64,000 nucleotides of DNA from Clitopilus passeckerianus (GCA_944990035.1 CALYLX010000059.1:434001-498000); one strand, 5' to 3'; numbered from the stretch's first letter, positions 18,627-31,094 are shown. The notes: generated by a model from the letters alone, not told the origin. Made by a program: numbers and translations.

Positions 18627-21046
18627 ATGCATCCCTTTCTGGCTCTACCGGAGCTCATCTCACTCGTTTGTCAAGAGATTCGCAGTAGCTCGTATGATAT
18701 TCCAGATGAGGAGCAACGCATCGCCTTACGAAACATGGCGTTGACTTGCAAAGCTTTCACAGAGCCTGCTCTCAATGAACTCTGGAGGGTACAGACAAGT
18801 CTAGCTCCCCTAGCATTTACGCTACCAGAAAGGCTGTGGGCTAAAGAGGTGCTTTATTTCCGAGTTGGCGATAAAAAGCGAGCTTGGCCTGTAAGTTCAC
18901 GTTTTACCCGCATTTTGTTGACGTCCAAACTGAAAATGCCAAGCAATTCTCGGAGGATGAGATTATACTACTCCAAAAAGGTCCGGGTCCTGCGCAAAGA
19001 GGAGTACTTAGAGTCCGCCAGGGGTAGGTGTTACCCTGGGGGTATGGCCAAGGGTAGAGCAGGGGTAGGGGTAAGGGTAGGAATTTGGTACCCTTGCTCT
19101 ACCCTTGGGTTTTGGGAGGGGTAAAGGTACTTTTTTAATTGATCTTTTGTCGGTATTTACTACGGCTACATTATACACTTTACCTTGCACAAAAAGCTCA
19201 AGAAACGGTGAAGAAACGGCGCAGAAATGGTGAAGCCGCGCGTGCAGAGTGGGCGTGGGAACATGACAAAGCGGCTTTGAATTTGCCAGCGCAATGGTTC
19301 TGGGCAGCAACATCGCGTTCTGGCCACTTTTTCAAGCGCGTAAAATGCGTAGATATGGCTTAGAATGCTTCCGAATGCAAGGCTACACTATTCAATACAA
19401 AAAAGACGCGTCAATCAGTGTTTTCGATGGCTAGAGGGGGGGATATATTGAGAGGAGACCTGGTGCAGGCAGGAGACCTCATAGGTGCGTTCTGGACGTG
19501 TTTTCTCGTATCTTTACTCATATATTCATTCTAAGGACTTATTCGCATGTCTATCGAGCTCCTACGACGCCAAAACCATCCTCAACCCGCACCCTTCGAG
19601 GGTAACTCCTACCCGCACACCCTTTGCCTACTTGGTCGAAGATGCGTCGCTGCTTCGCACGACCTGTCCTCGTTCTATTTTTAAATCTCTTTTGTGATCT
19701 TCGTTTTAGTAAATACAACGGCAAGTGCTTGGGCGAATGTGGTTGCACATAGAGTTCGCTCATTTTCTTGGAGAAAGTCGCAAAGTGTGACGGCAAATTG
19801 ATCAAGATTGATCCCATCAAGCGCGAGTGAACAGCCACCTTTCGCTGGAAAATTGTCAAAGCCCAAGCCTTCCAAACCCTTTCCTTCAACTCAATTTGAA
19901 GACTTCATTTGTGCTCACTACACCTTACCCTATGCACGACGTGCAGTGCTCAAGACCATTTACCATAACTTCAACTCAATCAGTTTCCTCAATCTCATCT
20001 GGTCATGTGATTGGTTTACCTCCATCGTGATCATGTGACCGTTTCAATTTTGAGCTTTCAGTGGTCGGAATCAAAAACTGGACGCATCTTGAGAGAAAAG
20101 CCCTGCGTTTCTATAACAGGAAATTTCGGACCGGAACGGGAATCAATTTACTTATTAAATGAGAGAAGTGAATTAAAAGGGTAATATGCCGGCGATTCGA
20201 GACATGTGAATATCGAAATGTGCCGAAAAAAACAGCCAAGATTTTCAACAGACAAACCTCGTCCTATCTGAAGATAGAACTCGGAACCCTCCGGCCAAAT
20301 CACGGGTACCCTTGCGTTAGCCGAGGGGTTGGCTAAGCGACGGGTACGGGTACGGGTTGCGTCAAAACACCCGAGGGTTACCCGTGGCGGGCCCTACGCA
20401 TCATAGAGCCCGCCACAAACATAGAAATGCGATGGAAGATGTTCATTGGCGCCGTTCTCTTCTCGCCTTCAGGGACACCCTTATGGCGCTCAATATCAAG
20501 GATGATTATTCTTGGGAGTTCTTCTATGTTCCAGAAGACATCAACACGACTTTGGACGGTGAACTGTTCAGACCACTCTCCTGCCTTGCAAATATTATCC
20601 ATCTTACTATTGCCCCTACTACACAGATGAAGATTATCGATCAAGTTATCACCGACTTGTCCCTCCACTGGCCTCACCTGCAAACACTCAATCTTACCCT
20701 ACCGGGGGTCCGTCCCAGTGCACGAACCAGCGGAATGACCCTGAATGCCCTGATCCCTCTTATATTCAACTGCTTTCAGCTTAGCTCTCTCGATATATCG
20801 CTTGATGTGAACCGTGAGGTCCCATGCTTCGAGACCGGTATTGAACGATGGAATAACATCGCGAACGAACATATCGAATCTATCGGGCTGGAGGGCTGCA
20901 TGGTCAAACATACCGTCAGTGTTGCACTCTTCCTCTCGGCTATTCTACCAAACCTGAACACAATCCGCCCTTCTGCTAAATCGACTTCGAAGGAGGTTCA
21001 GCGACACCTTGAAGCAATTAGGGTTGCGCGGGGATGGCAATCATGA
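18627..21046 (+). pseudogene. Second F-box protein gene, split by a DNA transposon
   Basis: The N-terminus starts MHPFLALPELISLVCQEI and carries NMALTCKAFTEPALNELW, matching the F-box region of the neighbouring genes. A GTAAGT near 18892 suggests an intron, after which YYSKKVRVLRKEEY follows. The C-terminal leucine-rich part is open from about 20417 to 21046. The two halves are separated by an insertion at about 19021-20403. Simple excision leaves the flanks in different frames, so a further frameshift or lost intron must be assumed. Probably a pseudogene. Confidence 0.7.
19021..20403. mobile_element. Putative hAT-like non-autonomous DNA transposon
   Basis: The insertion is flanked by an imperfect duplication, TAGAGTCCGCCA at 19009-19020 and TAGAGCCCGCCA at 20404-20415. 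The inner ends are rich in GGGTA/TACCC motifs and are loosely inverted (GGTGTTACCC... versus GGGTAACCC...). No transposase is recognisable. The roughly 8-12 bp duplication and CAGGG-like end suggest the hAT superfamily, but the assignment is weak. Confidence 0.45.
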
Positions 21047-21308
21047 ATCTTTTGTACCACCATTGATATATTAATATCTCGTATGTAATTCCTAAAAATT
21101 TTATCCTATTTTCACACTTTCCCGCCTAAAATATTCGGTCAATGTACTTATTACGGCCTTCCATCCTTGTTCCATCCTCATGTTGCCATTGCCGCTGCTC
21201 GTGATCGAGGCGGGCTAAATTATAAGCGCCCATGCTTACATGAGCAGCTCGGGAGCATTTGGCTTTTGGCATCGGAGCAAGCTTGTTAATTGCCCGATAA
21301 CGTTCGCA

Positions 21309-22121
21309 ATGGCGAGTACACCGCGGACGCTGCCAAAGATACCCATTCCTCCGTTCTTATATTCACAAGACTCCGAGAAAGGTTCGCCATTGTCGGAGAT
21401 TCACCCAGATTCTGCTTTGCGTGCACCCAATTCTACGCCCATTCACAAACTTCCGGATTCTACTCTTCATACTCCTCGTGGAGGCACACCGGCTGAAACA
21501 CATTCTCCGGCATCTCCTGCCACCCCCGTTGACGAAGGAGATACAAATCGTCACAGAAAGAAGAAGAGAAAGTCAAGCAATAAGGAGAAAGCTTCTTCGA
21601 CGGCATCAAGCCGGCAAACATTCTTTCGCTTCAAACCCAATCTAGTACTCGAGAACTCCGGAAGCGTTGCCAGAGATCACCTTGCCTCTGAGCGAACGTA
21701 CTTGGCCTATGTTCGTACCAGCTTGGTGCTTGCCACGACGGGCGTAGGTGTGTGACGTAACTGGTCGCTTGCAGCTGACGCTGACCCAAATTTTGCTCAG
21801 CTCTCGTCCAGCTTTTTGCTGTGGCAAACTCACATGGCGCAGGGCAAGATTTTGCGCGGATTCAGAAATTTGCACGGCCTCTGGGTGCTACTTTGATCAT
21901 ATTTGGACTCCTGGTTCTGTTCTCTGGTGCGTCTGTTTTCCTAAGAGTGGTGCCAGGCTATCGATTGACGTTCCTTAGGTGTTCGCCGTTACTTTACGAT
22001 CCAGGCTGCCCTTACACAGGGTCATTTCCCAACTACTAGAATCGAAATCACGGCCATTGCTGTGATCCTGGCCGTTATCATCATCATTGTTTTTGGCGTT
22101 CTTGTGTCTCCGAGAGGATAG
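21309..22121 (+). CDS. DUF202-domain membrane protein
   Basis: Three exons (21309-21747, 21801-21926, 21979-22121) give 235 residues. The N-terminal 110 residues are Pro/Ser/Thr-rich with a basic patch (RHRKKKRKSSNK), followed by the DUF202 signature ARDHLASERTYLAYVRTSL and three hydrophobic segments. The last of these is a valine/isoleucine-rich helix ending in SPRG. The same domain occurs in vacuolar VTC1-like and small membrane proteins of fungi, but no SPX or polymerase domain is present here. An upstream in-frame ATG at 21240 would add 23 residues. Its exact role is unknown. Confidence 0.8.
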
Positions 22122-22435
22122 TCATACAGGCGAACGCCTTAGATCGCATGTTGGCGAGGGAATCGCCCTAATCCCAAGGAAAGGCATCACTGGCAACCCG
22201 TCCGACACGAATACTGCTGTGGAGGTGCGACTTCCCTCCGCTCCGATTGGAGTGTCCATCCACAATGGAGGAATTATGACCGCAGGCTGGATAGGTCCAT
22301 TTCAACGGATTGAGAGGATTCGTTTACGACTATCGCACATATTTTACCATACTTACACTAATATACGATACTCAAATGTAGTAATGTAACTTGAATATGG
22401 AGAAATTTTTTCCAAAGCGCATGCCTAGTAGCTAC

Positions 22436-23920
22436 CTAAGAAAGGTTTAGTATGAGCACATTCGGAAGATTAATAGAGGAAACCAACCCGCAAATGTTTG
22501 CTCTAACGTCCTCCCACATGCCATGGGCTCCTGGGTCGCTGAAGGAAGCGGGGCCATCGGTCGCAATCTCAGTGAGACATGGAAAGGCCTCGGATAAGAA
22601 TGCAGTCACTTCAGCTGGCCGCGCGATAGGGGAATGCTGCACCCAGAGCTCCAAGAGCTTGCTGTTACTGCGTAGTGATAGGGAAGGTATGGGATCGCGT
22701 GCGTCGAATGCGAGCGTGAGGCCTTCCAGTTGAGGGCAGTTCTCCACGAATACCAAAAGACCGAACAATGTATTCTGGGGCAAAGTCACCGCACAGGTAG
22801 TCAAATGCAATTCCTTTATAACTGGGAAACTTTGTGCAAGCAACTTCAGAACACCATCATCGAGATCGTAACCATGCGCTACAAAGCATTCAAATTCCAC
22901 GAGGCATGAGAACCTGGTTAACAGCGCCAGAGATGCTCTGCTGATCGGGAGTTGGCCAGAAGTCTCGTTTAGATCGCTGTGATCTTCAATCTGCAGTCTG
23001 GTAAGGCTGGTGGGGGTAATTTTTTGGGCGAGGCAACCGAAAAGACACTCCCAATCGAGCAAACTAGGGTTTTTGGAACCCCAGTTCGTTATCAATGAAA
23101 GAGATACGAGGCCGAGGTCGGGGGATAAAAGGTCGAGGAAGTTGAAAGAAGTGGCTATTGTAGGGCAGGTGATGGAAACGTTCTGGAGGGAGCCAAAGGT
23201 AGGTGAATCAGCCGTCGGTAGGGAGGAATGTATGTCGCGGCGCCGCTCATATCTTTCAACGGTGAAAGTGAGCTCTTGTAGGCGTAACGCTCGTGCCAGG
23301 GACTCCAATGCAGCATATTTCAGGCATCCTACTAAGAGCTTGGTGACAGTCGGCAAATGTTTTAGGGCATGGCATAGGGCTTCCGATTCTCGAGTCGACA
23401 ACTCGGCCAGAATCTCAACCTCGGCAAGCTGGGGATAATATTCTGCAGACATATTGGCGAGGAAAGAAGCTAGTTGAGGTCCGTGAGTCGCCAAGCTGGA
23501 TTCTGTTTCCAAACAGAACCTCGTGAGGCTTGGCCCTGTAAAGAGTCGAGTTTTAATGCAATCTTGAGGTCCTTGAATGTGTATGGTGACATGGCGAGCG
23601 TTCTGAAGGAGCGAGTCGCCTGTTGCTGCGTGAATGATCGACCAGATCTCTGGGAGGTCGTAATTGAGCAGGTCAAAGCTATCGTCAAAAACTCGGACTC
23701 GGCTTGCATACTCCGGTCCCATGCATCTCAACAGTGGAAGAACACTGTCCAATTTGAACCAGAGTGCATCCAGAGCAGGGTTACAAAAGGCCCTACATGT
23801 CAGTGCCGCTGAGAGAAGAGTCCTTCGGCTGATTTTAGAATCAGCAACATGCTCGTCGTCGACTTCAAGCTGAGAAAGGATGTTTGTCAAGATTTCCGGT
23901 ATCTTTAGGCATGAATGCAT
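22436..23920 (-). CDS. F-box protein, intact
   Basis: Single open frame of 494 residues. The N-terminus reads MHSCLKIPEILTNILSQL, followed by AALTCRAFCNPALDALW, the F-box-like start typical of expanded Agaricomycete families. The rest is leucine-rich repeats with conserved spots shared with the next gene, such as LTLAFDARDP and WVQHSPIARP. It likely acts as a substrate adaptor of an SCF ubiquitin ligase. It lies head-to-tail with the other minus-strand F-box gene, with a relic of a third copy between them. Confidence 0.8.
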   Translation of the reverse strand: MHSCLKIPEILTNILSQLEVDDEHVADSKISRRTLLSAALTCRAFCNPALDALWFKLDSVLPLLRCMGPEYASRVRVFDDSFDLLNYDLPEIWSIIHAATGDSLLQNARHVTIHIQGPQDCIKTRLFTGPSLTRFCLETESSLATHGPQLASFLANMSAEYYPQLAEVEILAELSTRESEALCHALKHLPTVTKLLVGCLKYAALESLARALRLQELTFTVERYERRRDIHSSLPTADSPTFGSLQNVSITCPTIATSFNFLDLLSPDLGLVSLSLITNWGSKNPSLLDWECLFGCLAQKITPTSLTRLQIEDHSDLNETSGQLPISRASLALLTRFSCLVEFECFVAHGYDLDDGVLKLLAQSFPVIKELHLTTCAVTLPQNTLFGLLVFVENCPQLEGLTLAFDARDPIPSLSLRSNSKLLELWVQHSPIARPAEVTAFLSEAFPCLTEIATDGPASFSDPGAHGMWEDVRANICGLVSSINLPNVLILNLS

Positions 23921-24277
23921 CGTTCAAGGACCCGCTGTTTAAGGCAAGAGAATTGCTTTTTGTGTCCCTGGAGAGGCCAAAATTTCCGACTGATCTCTTG
24001 AGTCTTGACAATAGTCTCTGGTTCAGAGCACCATCGAACTTGAAGCCGCCAATTAAAAGCTTGTGATGACTGGATATACGCTATCGGCTTAGCTAAGCCA
24101 AGCTCTCGTTCTCTGGCGCCCACGAAGTGGCAAAGTACCAAGCTTACGGTACATGCAAGGTAAATGTATATCTTTAGGAAAGGCTCTAATTGTAAAGGTG
24201 AAATGGTGAACGAGGATGTAAGACTGATTTGATGTAGACATGAGAGTGAAAATTATGGTAAACCGATGCGGCTTGAA

Positions 24278-24559
24278 CTAACAATTGTAAACGCCAGAGC
24301 TCACAGAAACGAAAACACGAATATTGTCCAGAAGATCGGGCAATGTGTGGTGAGGAGGGTCTTCGTCATCATGCGCAAGATCGCTGTTTATTGAAGTCAG
24401 AAAAGGGAAGATATCTGAAAGATACGCAGCCACCTTCACCGAATTCTTGAATGGGGAGTGTTGGGTATTGAATTCCTCGAGCTGTTGCCTAATCCTGAGT
24501 TAGATTGGTCGAGAAAATGAAGACTGGCGGGCGTCCACTCCAAGACTAAGGGTCTCAAG
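24278..24559 (-). pseudogene. C-terminal relic of an F-box gene
   Basis: Minus-strand translation gives LETLSLGVDAR, then a TAA stop, then LEEFNTQHSPFKNSVKVAAYL and a tail ending at TAG 24278-24280. This parallels LRHLTLPFDARHP and YLDVQHSPIQQPQVVAAFL in the intact gene immediately upstream (24689-26293). It is the leftover 3' end of a duplicated F-box gene. Confidence 0.6.
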
Positions 24560-24688
24560 GCGTGGTTTAAAGTGATCTTGATTGTAATAGGGAAGCCACG
24601 GAACTTCTAAAATAATCACTTTATAGAGAGGTTAATGAAGTGCAGCATAACTATAAAGGGTAGAAATTGTTTACTAGCATAGAAAAGA

Positions 24689-26293
24689 TCAAATACGAGC
24701 TGCAATTCTAGCGCTCTCTTTTTTGCGCACCTCAGCGAAATGACGGATGTTTTCAGCAACCACTTCCCATATGGCGTCATCTCCTACGACTGAGGCGAGT
24801 ATTTCCCGCAAGGAGGGAAATGTACCGGTAAGAAATGCAGCTACTACCTGCGGTTGTTGTATGGGAGAGTGTTGTACATCAAGATAACACAGGTTGTGCT
24901 GAGAAATTTTGTTGAGGCTGGGTTGGGGCGAAGCCGGATGACGAGCATCAAAAGGAAGAGTAAGGTGACGGAGATGGGGGCAGTGCTCGGCGAAGACTGA
25001 AAGTCCGGATACTGTGTTTAGCGGGGTTTCAGTCGATGTGGTCGAGAATTCCAGGTTCTCCATTAATGGCCAAGCTCGCGCCAATTCGGCCAAGGCCTCG
25101 TCAGAGAAGCTGAACCCTTGGTTGGCCCAGCAACGGAGCCTGATGAGAAGTGGAAATTTTGCCAACAATTTCATAGACTCATTGCGTATCGGGGGGTCTG
25201 TGCGGTCGAAATCCGAGGAAGTATCGTCCATGATTTGAAGGTGGGTTAATTTCGTGGAATCAAACTTTCTGGATAAAATCTCTAAGAGCCACTCCCATTC
25301 CGCTGAATCGGAAGGGGATCTTGCCTCTATAATAGCAGAGTCGACAGCGTTATTGTTGGGCAGCAACTTTAGGAATTCGGAGCAGGATGAAAGGCTTGGA
25401 CAATAGATTTCAAAATGTTGAAGAGCCTGGAAGGAGCAAAGGGTGGATTCTTGAAGTGTGGGTAAGCTAATATCGTCGAGAAGGTCGTCCTCCGTGTCAT
25501 CGACAATAAAGCTCAGCCGTCGCAGACGTTTGAACCGTGCGAGGTGGGTCAGTGTGGCAAGTGGGAGTTCTCCAATTGACAAGGTTGTTATGGTCTCTAA
25601 GTTTCGGACTGCATGAGATAGGGCTGTGGACAGCGGAGCTTCCGAATGGGGTCCAGTGATAGCAAGGGTGGCTAACGACGGGAAGTTTGCTGATGAGATG
25701 TTGGCCAGGAGCGACGAGAGTCGCATTGGAATGCTTGGATCGTGAGTAATCTGTAATTCGAGACTCTCCAACCTTCGACCCATCAGAAGACGTAGTTTAA
25801 AACACTCCTCAGAGGTGCGCACTCGCATCGCGAGCCGACGAATATTAGGGAGGACCGAATCCCCTACCAAGGAATACAGGGTCGCCCAGATATCGGTGCA
25901 AAGGAGGGGGCGACAATAAAAATTCGATACATCATATAGAGACCTGACTCGATACGCATATTTCCGCAAAATTGCGAGATGATGTGGGTATATGGGACCG
26001 TGAATGGTCTGAAGAAACCTGTCAATTCAATCACTCACAGATGGAAGGGTAGTCAGACTCACGAGTGATAGGCCGTCATCTCTTTCGGAGGCTATCCCCA
26101 TGCATTGTACCAAAGGCTGAATGTTGGTCAAACAGCACCAGAGGGCGTCTAAGGCAGGGTTACAGAAAACCTGACATGTTTGAGCAGCCGAATTGAGAGT
26201 CTTCTTTCGGATAGAAGTAATACAGCGTTCGTCATCTTCGATGAGAAAGAAAATATTTCGTGAAATTTCAGGTATGCAGAGACAAGGGTGCAT
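24689..26293 (-). CDS. F-box protein, two exons
   Basis: Exons 26063-26293 and 24689-26008 with a 54-nt intron (CTC|GTGAGT ... TTTCTTCAG|ACC) encode 516 residues. The F-box-like N-terminus (CLCIPEISRNIFFLI, then AAQTCQVFCNPALDALW) is followed by leucine-rich repeats. It is closely similar to the intact F-box protein at 22436-23920, so the two arose by local duplication. Substrate unknown. Confidence 0.8.
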
Positions 26294-26486
26294 CCTCTAC
26301 GAGCACGATTGGTTCATCCACAGCAGATCTAGAGAGTTGGCAACAACTGTCACGGTTAGGACCGATTTCATTCATTGAAATTCATTCTCAAATTTAAGGC
26401 GATGTCAAACTACCGTAAACAAGGTGTTGTGATATCCGAAATCCGATTCCGGCGAATCATTAAAAAGACTCGACCACTAGACCATT

Positions 26487-28176
26487 ATGGACGATGCTTT
26501 TGAGCAGCCCACAGCGCACATTCCCAAAGAGGTCGACGCCGATGATGCAGGAGATGATGAAGAGTTATCTGGAGAGGAAGATGGTGGACTTGATTGGACA
26601 AAATTGTGCGTTTCGTATTTTCGCCTCAATTTTCGGGGTTTTAACGAACTAGTAGACAGCCTGCTCGACCAGTAATCCCCAAGAGAGGCGAAAAAGATTT
26701 TGAACCAAAGGCCGGAGGTGGCTCTGGGCTTCAGCTGCACGTTCTTGATCGTGCAAGGAATGCCATGTTTGAGACTTTGAAAGCAACTAGGACCATTTCA
26801 AGGTGCGTTTTTTCGAGTCATCAATTTTTGCAGAAGGCACCTAACACAATCTACTTAGCAAGGCTGTAAGCTATGCAATTTGGTACCCAACCATAGGGCG
26901 TACCCATGTCACTCTGGCGAAGGGTATACATTTCACCTCGATGGGTCATTCTGCGTCAAGAGAGGGCAAGGACGAAACTGGCACTTTGAAACTACAAAAA
27001 CGACTCGAACTCCTGCCGGAGGAAACGATATATCTTGTGGAGCGAGGATCTCTCTTTTGCTGGAAAGCTTGCGTCACTCTTCCGCCTGCGCTGGGAACAG
27101 ATGAGATGGGAGGTGCTCCCATGTCTGTCCAGCAAGTCTACGCAGAAATGATCGGGGTGGACGACCTGACCATGGAAAAGCTGCAGGTAAAAATGATTTA
27201 CCCGAGGTGAGACTGTCAACTCACGTATTATCAGGTTTATACGTATCTCAAACGACTTGGCTACTCCGTTGCACGAGCAACACCACCAACGCCTGACTAC
27301 CCAACACCTCCCTCAAAAGACAGAATAGTCGCTTCACCGCCGATTCTAAGGAGGATATTGACCCTTGTCAACACTTCCTTGTCAAGATTCTACCGCCTCG
27401 CGTGGTCTGGCTTTGATTGGTGGCGGCCACTCCGCATCAGTCGTTGGCTACATCATGACAAGAACTATGGTCAGTTTCTTTCACTCAAGAGCGCAAGCCA
27501 CATTCTTACCGATTTTCTGTACAGGTTCAATATTTAAATCCCTCCGCTTCATTCCCGCCACTCACAACATCCCTCTCCACCATCCAAATCCTCAGGCTCG
27601 GGAGCAAAAGAAGCAAGAATCGCCCTACAAAATTTTCTACAATCTATACAAGCCCAACACGTCTTTCAAGCGATCGGCACCTCCAGAGCCAGACTTCCAG
27701 GTTGTCGTTATCAAGTACGTTGTCTCCGCTGCTTGTATCGTTCAGGCTAGCTCATGTCTCCTCATAGCGCACGGACCACCCCAATGCCAACATTGCAAGA
27801 ACTGACCGATTTGTTTGAAGAGCTCCCAGAGCTGCCACCACCTCTCCCAAGACAACGACGGCAGATCCCACAACAGGGCGGCTCGAATGCCACGAAAGAT
27901 GCTGCACCAGCAAATACTTCATCGATCGCCCCTGTTCTCGCACCAAAAGCCCCTGCTACGGTTAGCAAACCAGTAGAAGGTAGCTTTATATGGCGGCTGT
28001 TCCCTTGGATCTTCAATCAACCACAGCCAGCTCCAGCGGAACCTGTTCGGAAGCCACATCCGTTCATGGCGTTGAAGACTGGAAAGAAGATTGTCATCAT
28101 TGCTGCAGTGGATTCGGGGAGCATAAGCTTTTTCAGATTTGGACAGGGAGACTTTACGGAATGGCCTATGGCGTAG
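26487..28176 (+). CDS. SEN54: tRNA-splicing endonuclease subunit SEN54
   Basis: Six exons (26487-26605, 26656-26802, 26859-27186, 27235-27469, 27525-27714, 27768-28176) sum to 475 residues. The Sen54 N-terminal domain is recognisable: RARNAMFETLKATRT, then the motif around YAIWYPTIGRTHV, LPEETIYLVERGSL and VYTYLKRLGYSVARA. The C-terminal part ends with FQVVVINARTTPMPTLQELTD-like sequence and a longer low-complexity linker. Sen54 is the structural subunit of the nuclear (in yeast, mitochondrial-surface) endonuclease that cuts introns out of pre-tRNAs. An intron-containing tRNA-Ala gene lies in the same window. The acidic N-terminus before the first intron is typical. Confidence 0.85.
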
Positions 28177-28344
28177 GGTGTATATTATTCCTATTTTTAT
28201 CACTTTCTGTCGTTTGGTGCCTGTTGGAATCGATCTGTGTACACCTTTCCTCGTCATGCAATGGTGCCAGCTGCCCCAACAGAATCACTCCAGGCCTTCA
28301 AGGCGCATATACTAACATCAACCACGAATTATATTCCCATTTCG

Positions 28345-30563
28345 CTACGATATCAGTACAGCAGCAGTCAGCATAACCCCAATTTCAATCCACCCTTTCC
28401 ACTGCGGGACCAGTCCTACAGCAGAATTTTTCGAATTACTCGTTCCTGCACCAGTTGCAGCAGGTCCGGGCGCGGTGGGCTGTATTGGCATCGTTACAGT
28501 GATGATTCTTGAGGGTGAGACGTTGTTCGGCGTGGGTAGGGCAAATAATGCACTTGATGCTTGGATGGTTGTTTGGCTAGCGGTTGCGGCGCTTGCAGTT
28601 GGTGCAACGACGAGCGTTTCTGTATGGGTGGAGTCGACGTTTTGAGTAAGGAGGGTAGATAATTGGGGATTATGAACGAACCTTCGAAATTCCCGCCGTT
28701 CTTCTGTGCATCACTGACTGCTTGTCGGAGAAGGTCATCTGCGTTGCTTGGAACGAGAGAAAGAAAGCCGATTCGGGGAGGGTCGACGGAAGGGTGGGTG
28801 ATATTGCCATAGTGGAATGCAACCAGATTTCTGTAATCACGAGGTAGAATGTAAGCAACATGTCGCTGGCCGTGCTTGAGGGCATACGTACGATTTCATG
28901 AACGGGTCTCCGAGACTCCAGCTGAATAGGGCACCATAGGAAGGTGGGTCAGTCGGGACAAGGTTATCTGCAAGGCAGGTCGTAGCGTCATTAGGCATGG
29001 ATGCACCGATGAAATCTCGTGGGTCAACAGGAAACATCTATCCGGTCGCAAGTTCAGCTTTCCCAGCTTGAGACATATAGACAGACGTGCGAACCTTGCC
29101 ACCGATCTGGAATGCCATTGTATGCGGGACAGCACAAGGCAGGGTTGGCTTTCGGCCGCTTGACGGGTTATACGAGGGTGACACGGTTTGAAGGACTGAG
29201 TTGACTACATCTGCAGGTCCACGGAGCAGGGAGTTGCCCTAGACAGAATGGTGCCAATATTAGCATATGGTTTTATCAGATGCATGGAGAGAGCAAACGC
29301 ACTGTATCTATCAAGGCGGTGACCCGTCCTTGGTTCACGCCGTTTGGCTTGATGGTTGAATCCGGGAGTTTCTTTCCGTCTAGAAAGACTCAGTCGATAT
29401 CAATCTCCCATCGGCTGCAAAAGCTGAGTTAGCACGAGAAGACATTTGAGAAGCTAACTTGAGACGCGTACAAGGGGTAAACCTGAATGAAATAACTTTA
29501 TAAGTGGCTGGAGGACGGAAGCAGACAACATGCTCACCTCATTTGGAGCGAAACTAGGAGGCCTCAGTCCGCCATCTTCAGGACGGTACAGTCGTACTGG
29601 CACCCATGTCAGAGAGGAATTGTCAATACCATCAGGAAGTTTCCCGATCGTAAGCATGCCAGTGCCTCCAATGTCGATAGTATTTCGGGCCAAGGTGATA
29701 CTAAATTGAGGCATCTGCAAGGCGCCGCTGGCTGAAAGCCGGGTAAGCAGTGGGCCGTCTTGATACGTCGAGTGCAGAAAATCGTCGGTCGTTGCAGTTG
29801 GAGTCTGGCCAATGAATGTCAGTTCACCATTTGAGACAGCCAAAAAAGCGCATACATCCGCAAGAACTGCCGCCTCTTGTACCTTACTCCCAGCAGGGAA
29901 CCCCAACCCAAATATGCCCGCTGTTTGGAACTGCACAATCGGGCTATTCGTCGAGTTGATGACTCCAAATGCTTGATCTGTCATAGCCAGTCCGGCGACT
30001 GTAGCTACATCCCGTCCAACCAAACCATTCGCAAAGGTGCCAGTCGTCGAATCCCCATAGCTGAGCTGGATTTCGGTTTTGGTTCCCTTGACCGATGCTG
30101 AGGGATAGCGCTGGACATTGGAGTTTTGACAGGTTCCCGTCTGACAGGCATCTGAGACGACCCAGAGGTCACTAGAACCAGTATCTGTAGAAGATTGTTC
30201 AGACACAGGGATAAATTTGTGGACTTTGCTGGTACGCACCAAGGTTCACTGCAGCGACGGAGTTGCCCAATTCTATGGGGACGCTGTACAACCTAGAAGT
30301 TCATCAGCGCAACAGCCTTTCGTAGCTGAGGTGGTAACTCACAAATCAGCATTGTTCCCCAAACCACTCGTCCCACTAACATCCCTCCTTCTAACCTTCG
30401 TTCCTCGATTCACTCGTCTTCTCGTAACTTGTATCGGCAACTCATATCCTCGCTTCGCCTCTGTTCCTCTTTCGCTAACAACGGATCTCGCTGAACTCGC
30501 AGCGCAAAACCAGGCCAAAAACCCAAAAGCCCATAGAAAAAATTGGCGTGACACGAACAACAT
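28345..30563 (-). pseudogene. Yapsin-like aspartic protease with an in-frame TGA
   Basis: Ten exons (30343-30563, 30240-30292, 29856-30184, 29538-29804, 29472-29482, 29303-29414, 29095-29238, 28892-29037, 28682-28830, 28345-28619) total 569 codons including the final stop. A signal peptide (FFLWAFGFLAWFCAASS) is followed by a basic propeptide, the first catalytic motif DTGSSDLWV and the second DTGNSLL (A1 pepsin family). A Ser/Thr-rich tail and C-terminal hydrophobic stretch suggest a GPI anchor, hence a cell-surface protease. The fifth listed part is an 11-nt microexon. The exon at 29303-29414 carries TGA at 29390-29392 within WEIDID(stop)VFLDGKK, between the two catalytic motifs. As read, the product is truncated. 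An assembly error or readthrough could rescue it. Confidence 0.75.
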
Positions 30564-31094
30564 CCACTAGAGAGCGCCCAGCGCTTGAGAAGAGAAAGGA
30601 AAAAGAGCGAAAGGAACCTCGAGTCGACGTCGATGATGGTGGTCAAAGACAAAGACTAACATCTGCCCAGACGAAAGGTATACATGTAGACCTTTAGCGG
30701 TTTAGCCTGCGAGTGATCATCAGGGTTGTTCATCAGCCCAAACGGTGACAACGACGCGTTTCGCATTGGGACCAGAGCGCTGGGTGCACCGCCACATGAC
30801 TGGGGCATATGTGCGTTTGCCAAGTTTACTCTCGTCTGACACTGTCATTGGCGTAGATAATCGACGTATTAATAATAGCAAAAAACGTGGCCGAAGTAAC
30901 CGACGTTAAAATTGGCAGGTTGGTACGCCCAGGATAACTGGGCTGCTGACAAGCAGAGTTTCAAATTGCTATGGAGACGAAGGACTCGAGCTCGATATAT
31001 TTTAGCGGAATTTGCGATATACTCAATTGTAATATATGCTCTTTAAGCATGCTTCCTATTGGATACCTCAGTTCGTGACTTCCAATAGACTCTG
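30564..31094. other. Intergenic, nothing recognised
   Basis: About 530 bp between the 5' end of the protease gene and the 3' end of the DcpS gene. No coding segment or RNA gene was recognised; it should hold the protease promoter. Confidence 0.4.

Noticed and set aside
20378..20961. Minus-strand frames in the second F-box gene
   Set aside because: Antisense to the leucine-rich part of the F-box gene and without domains.
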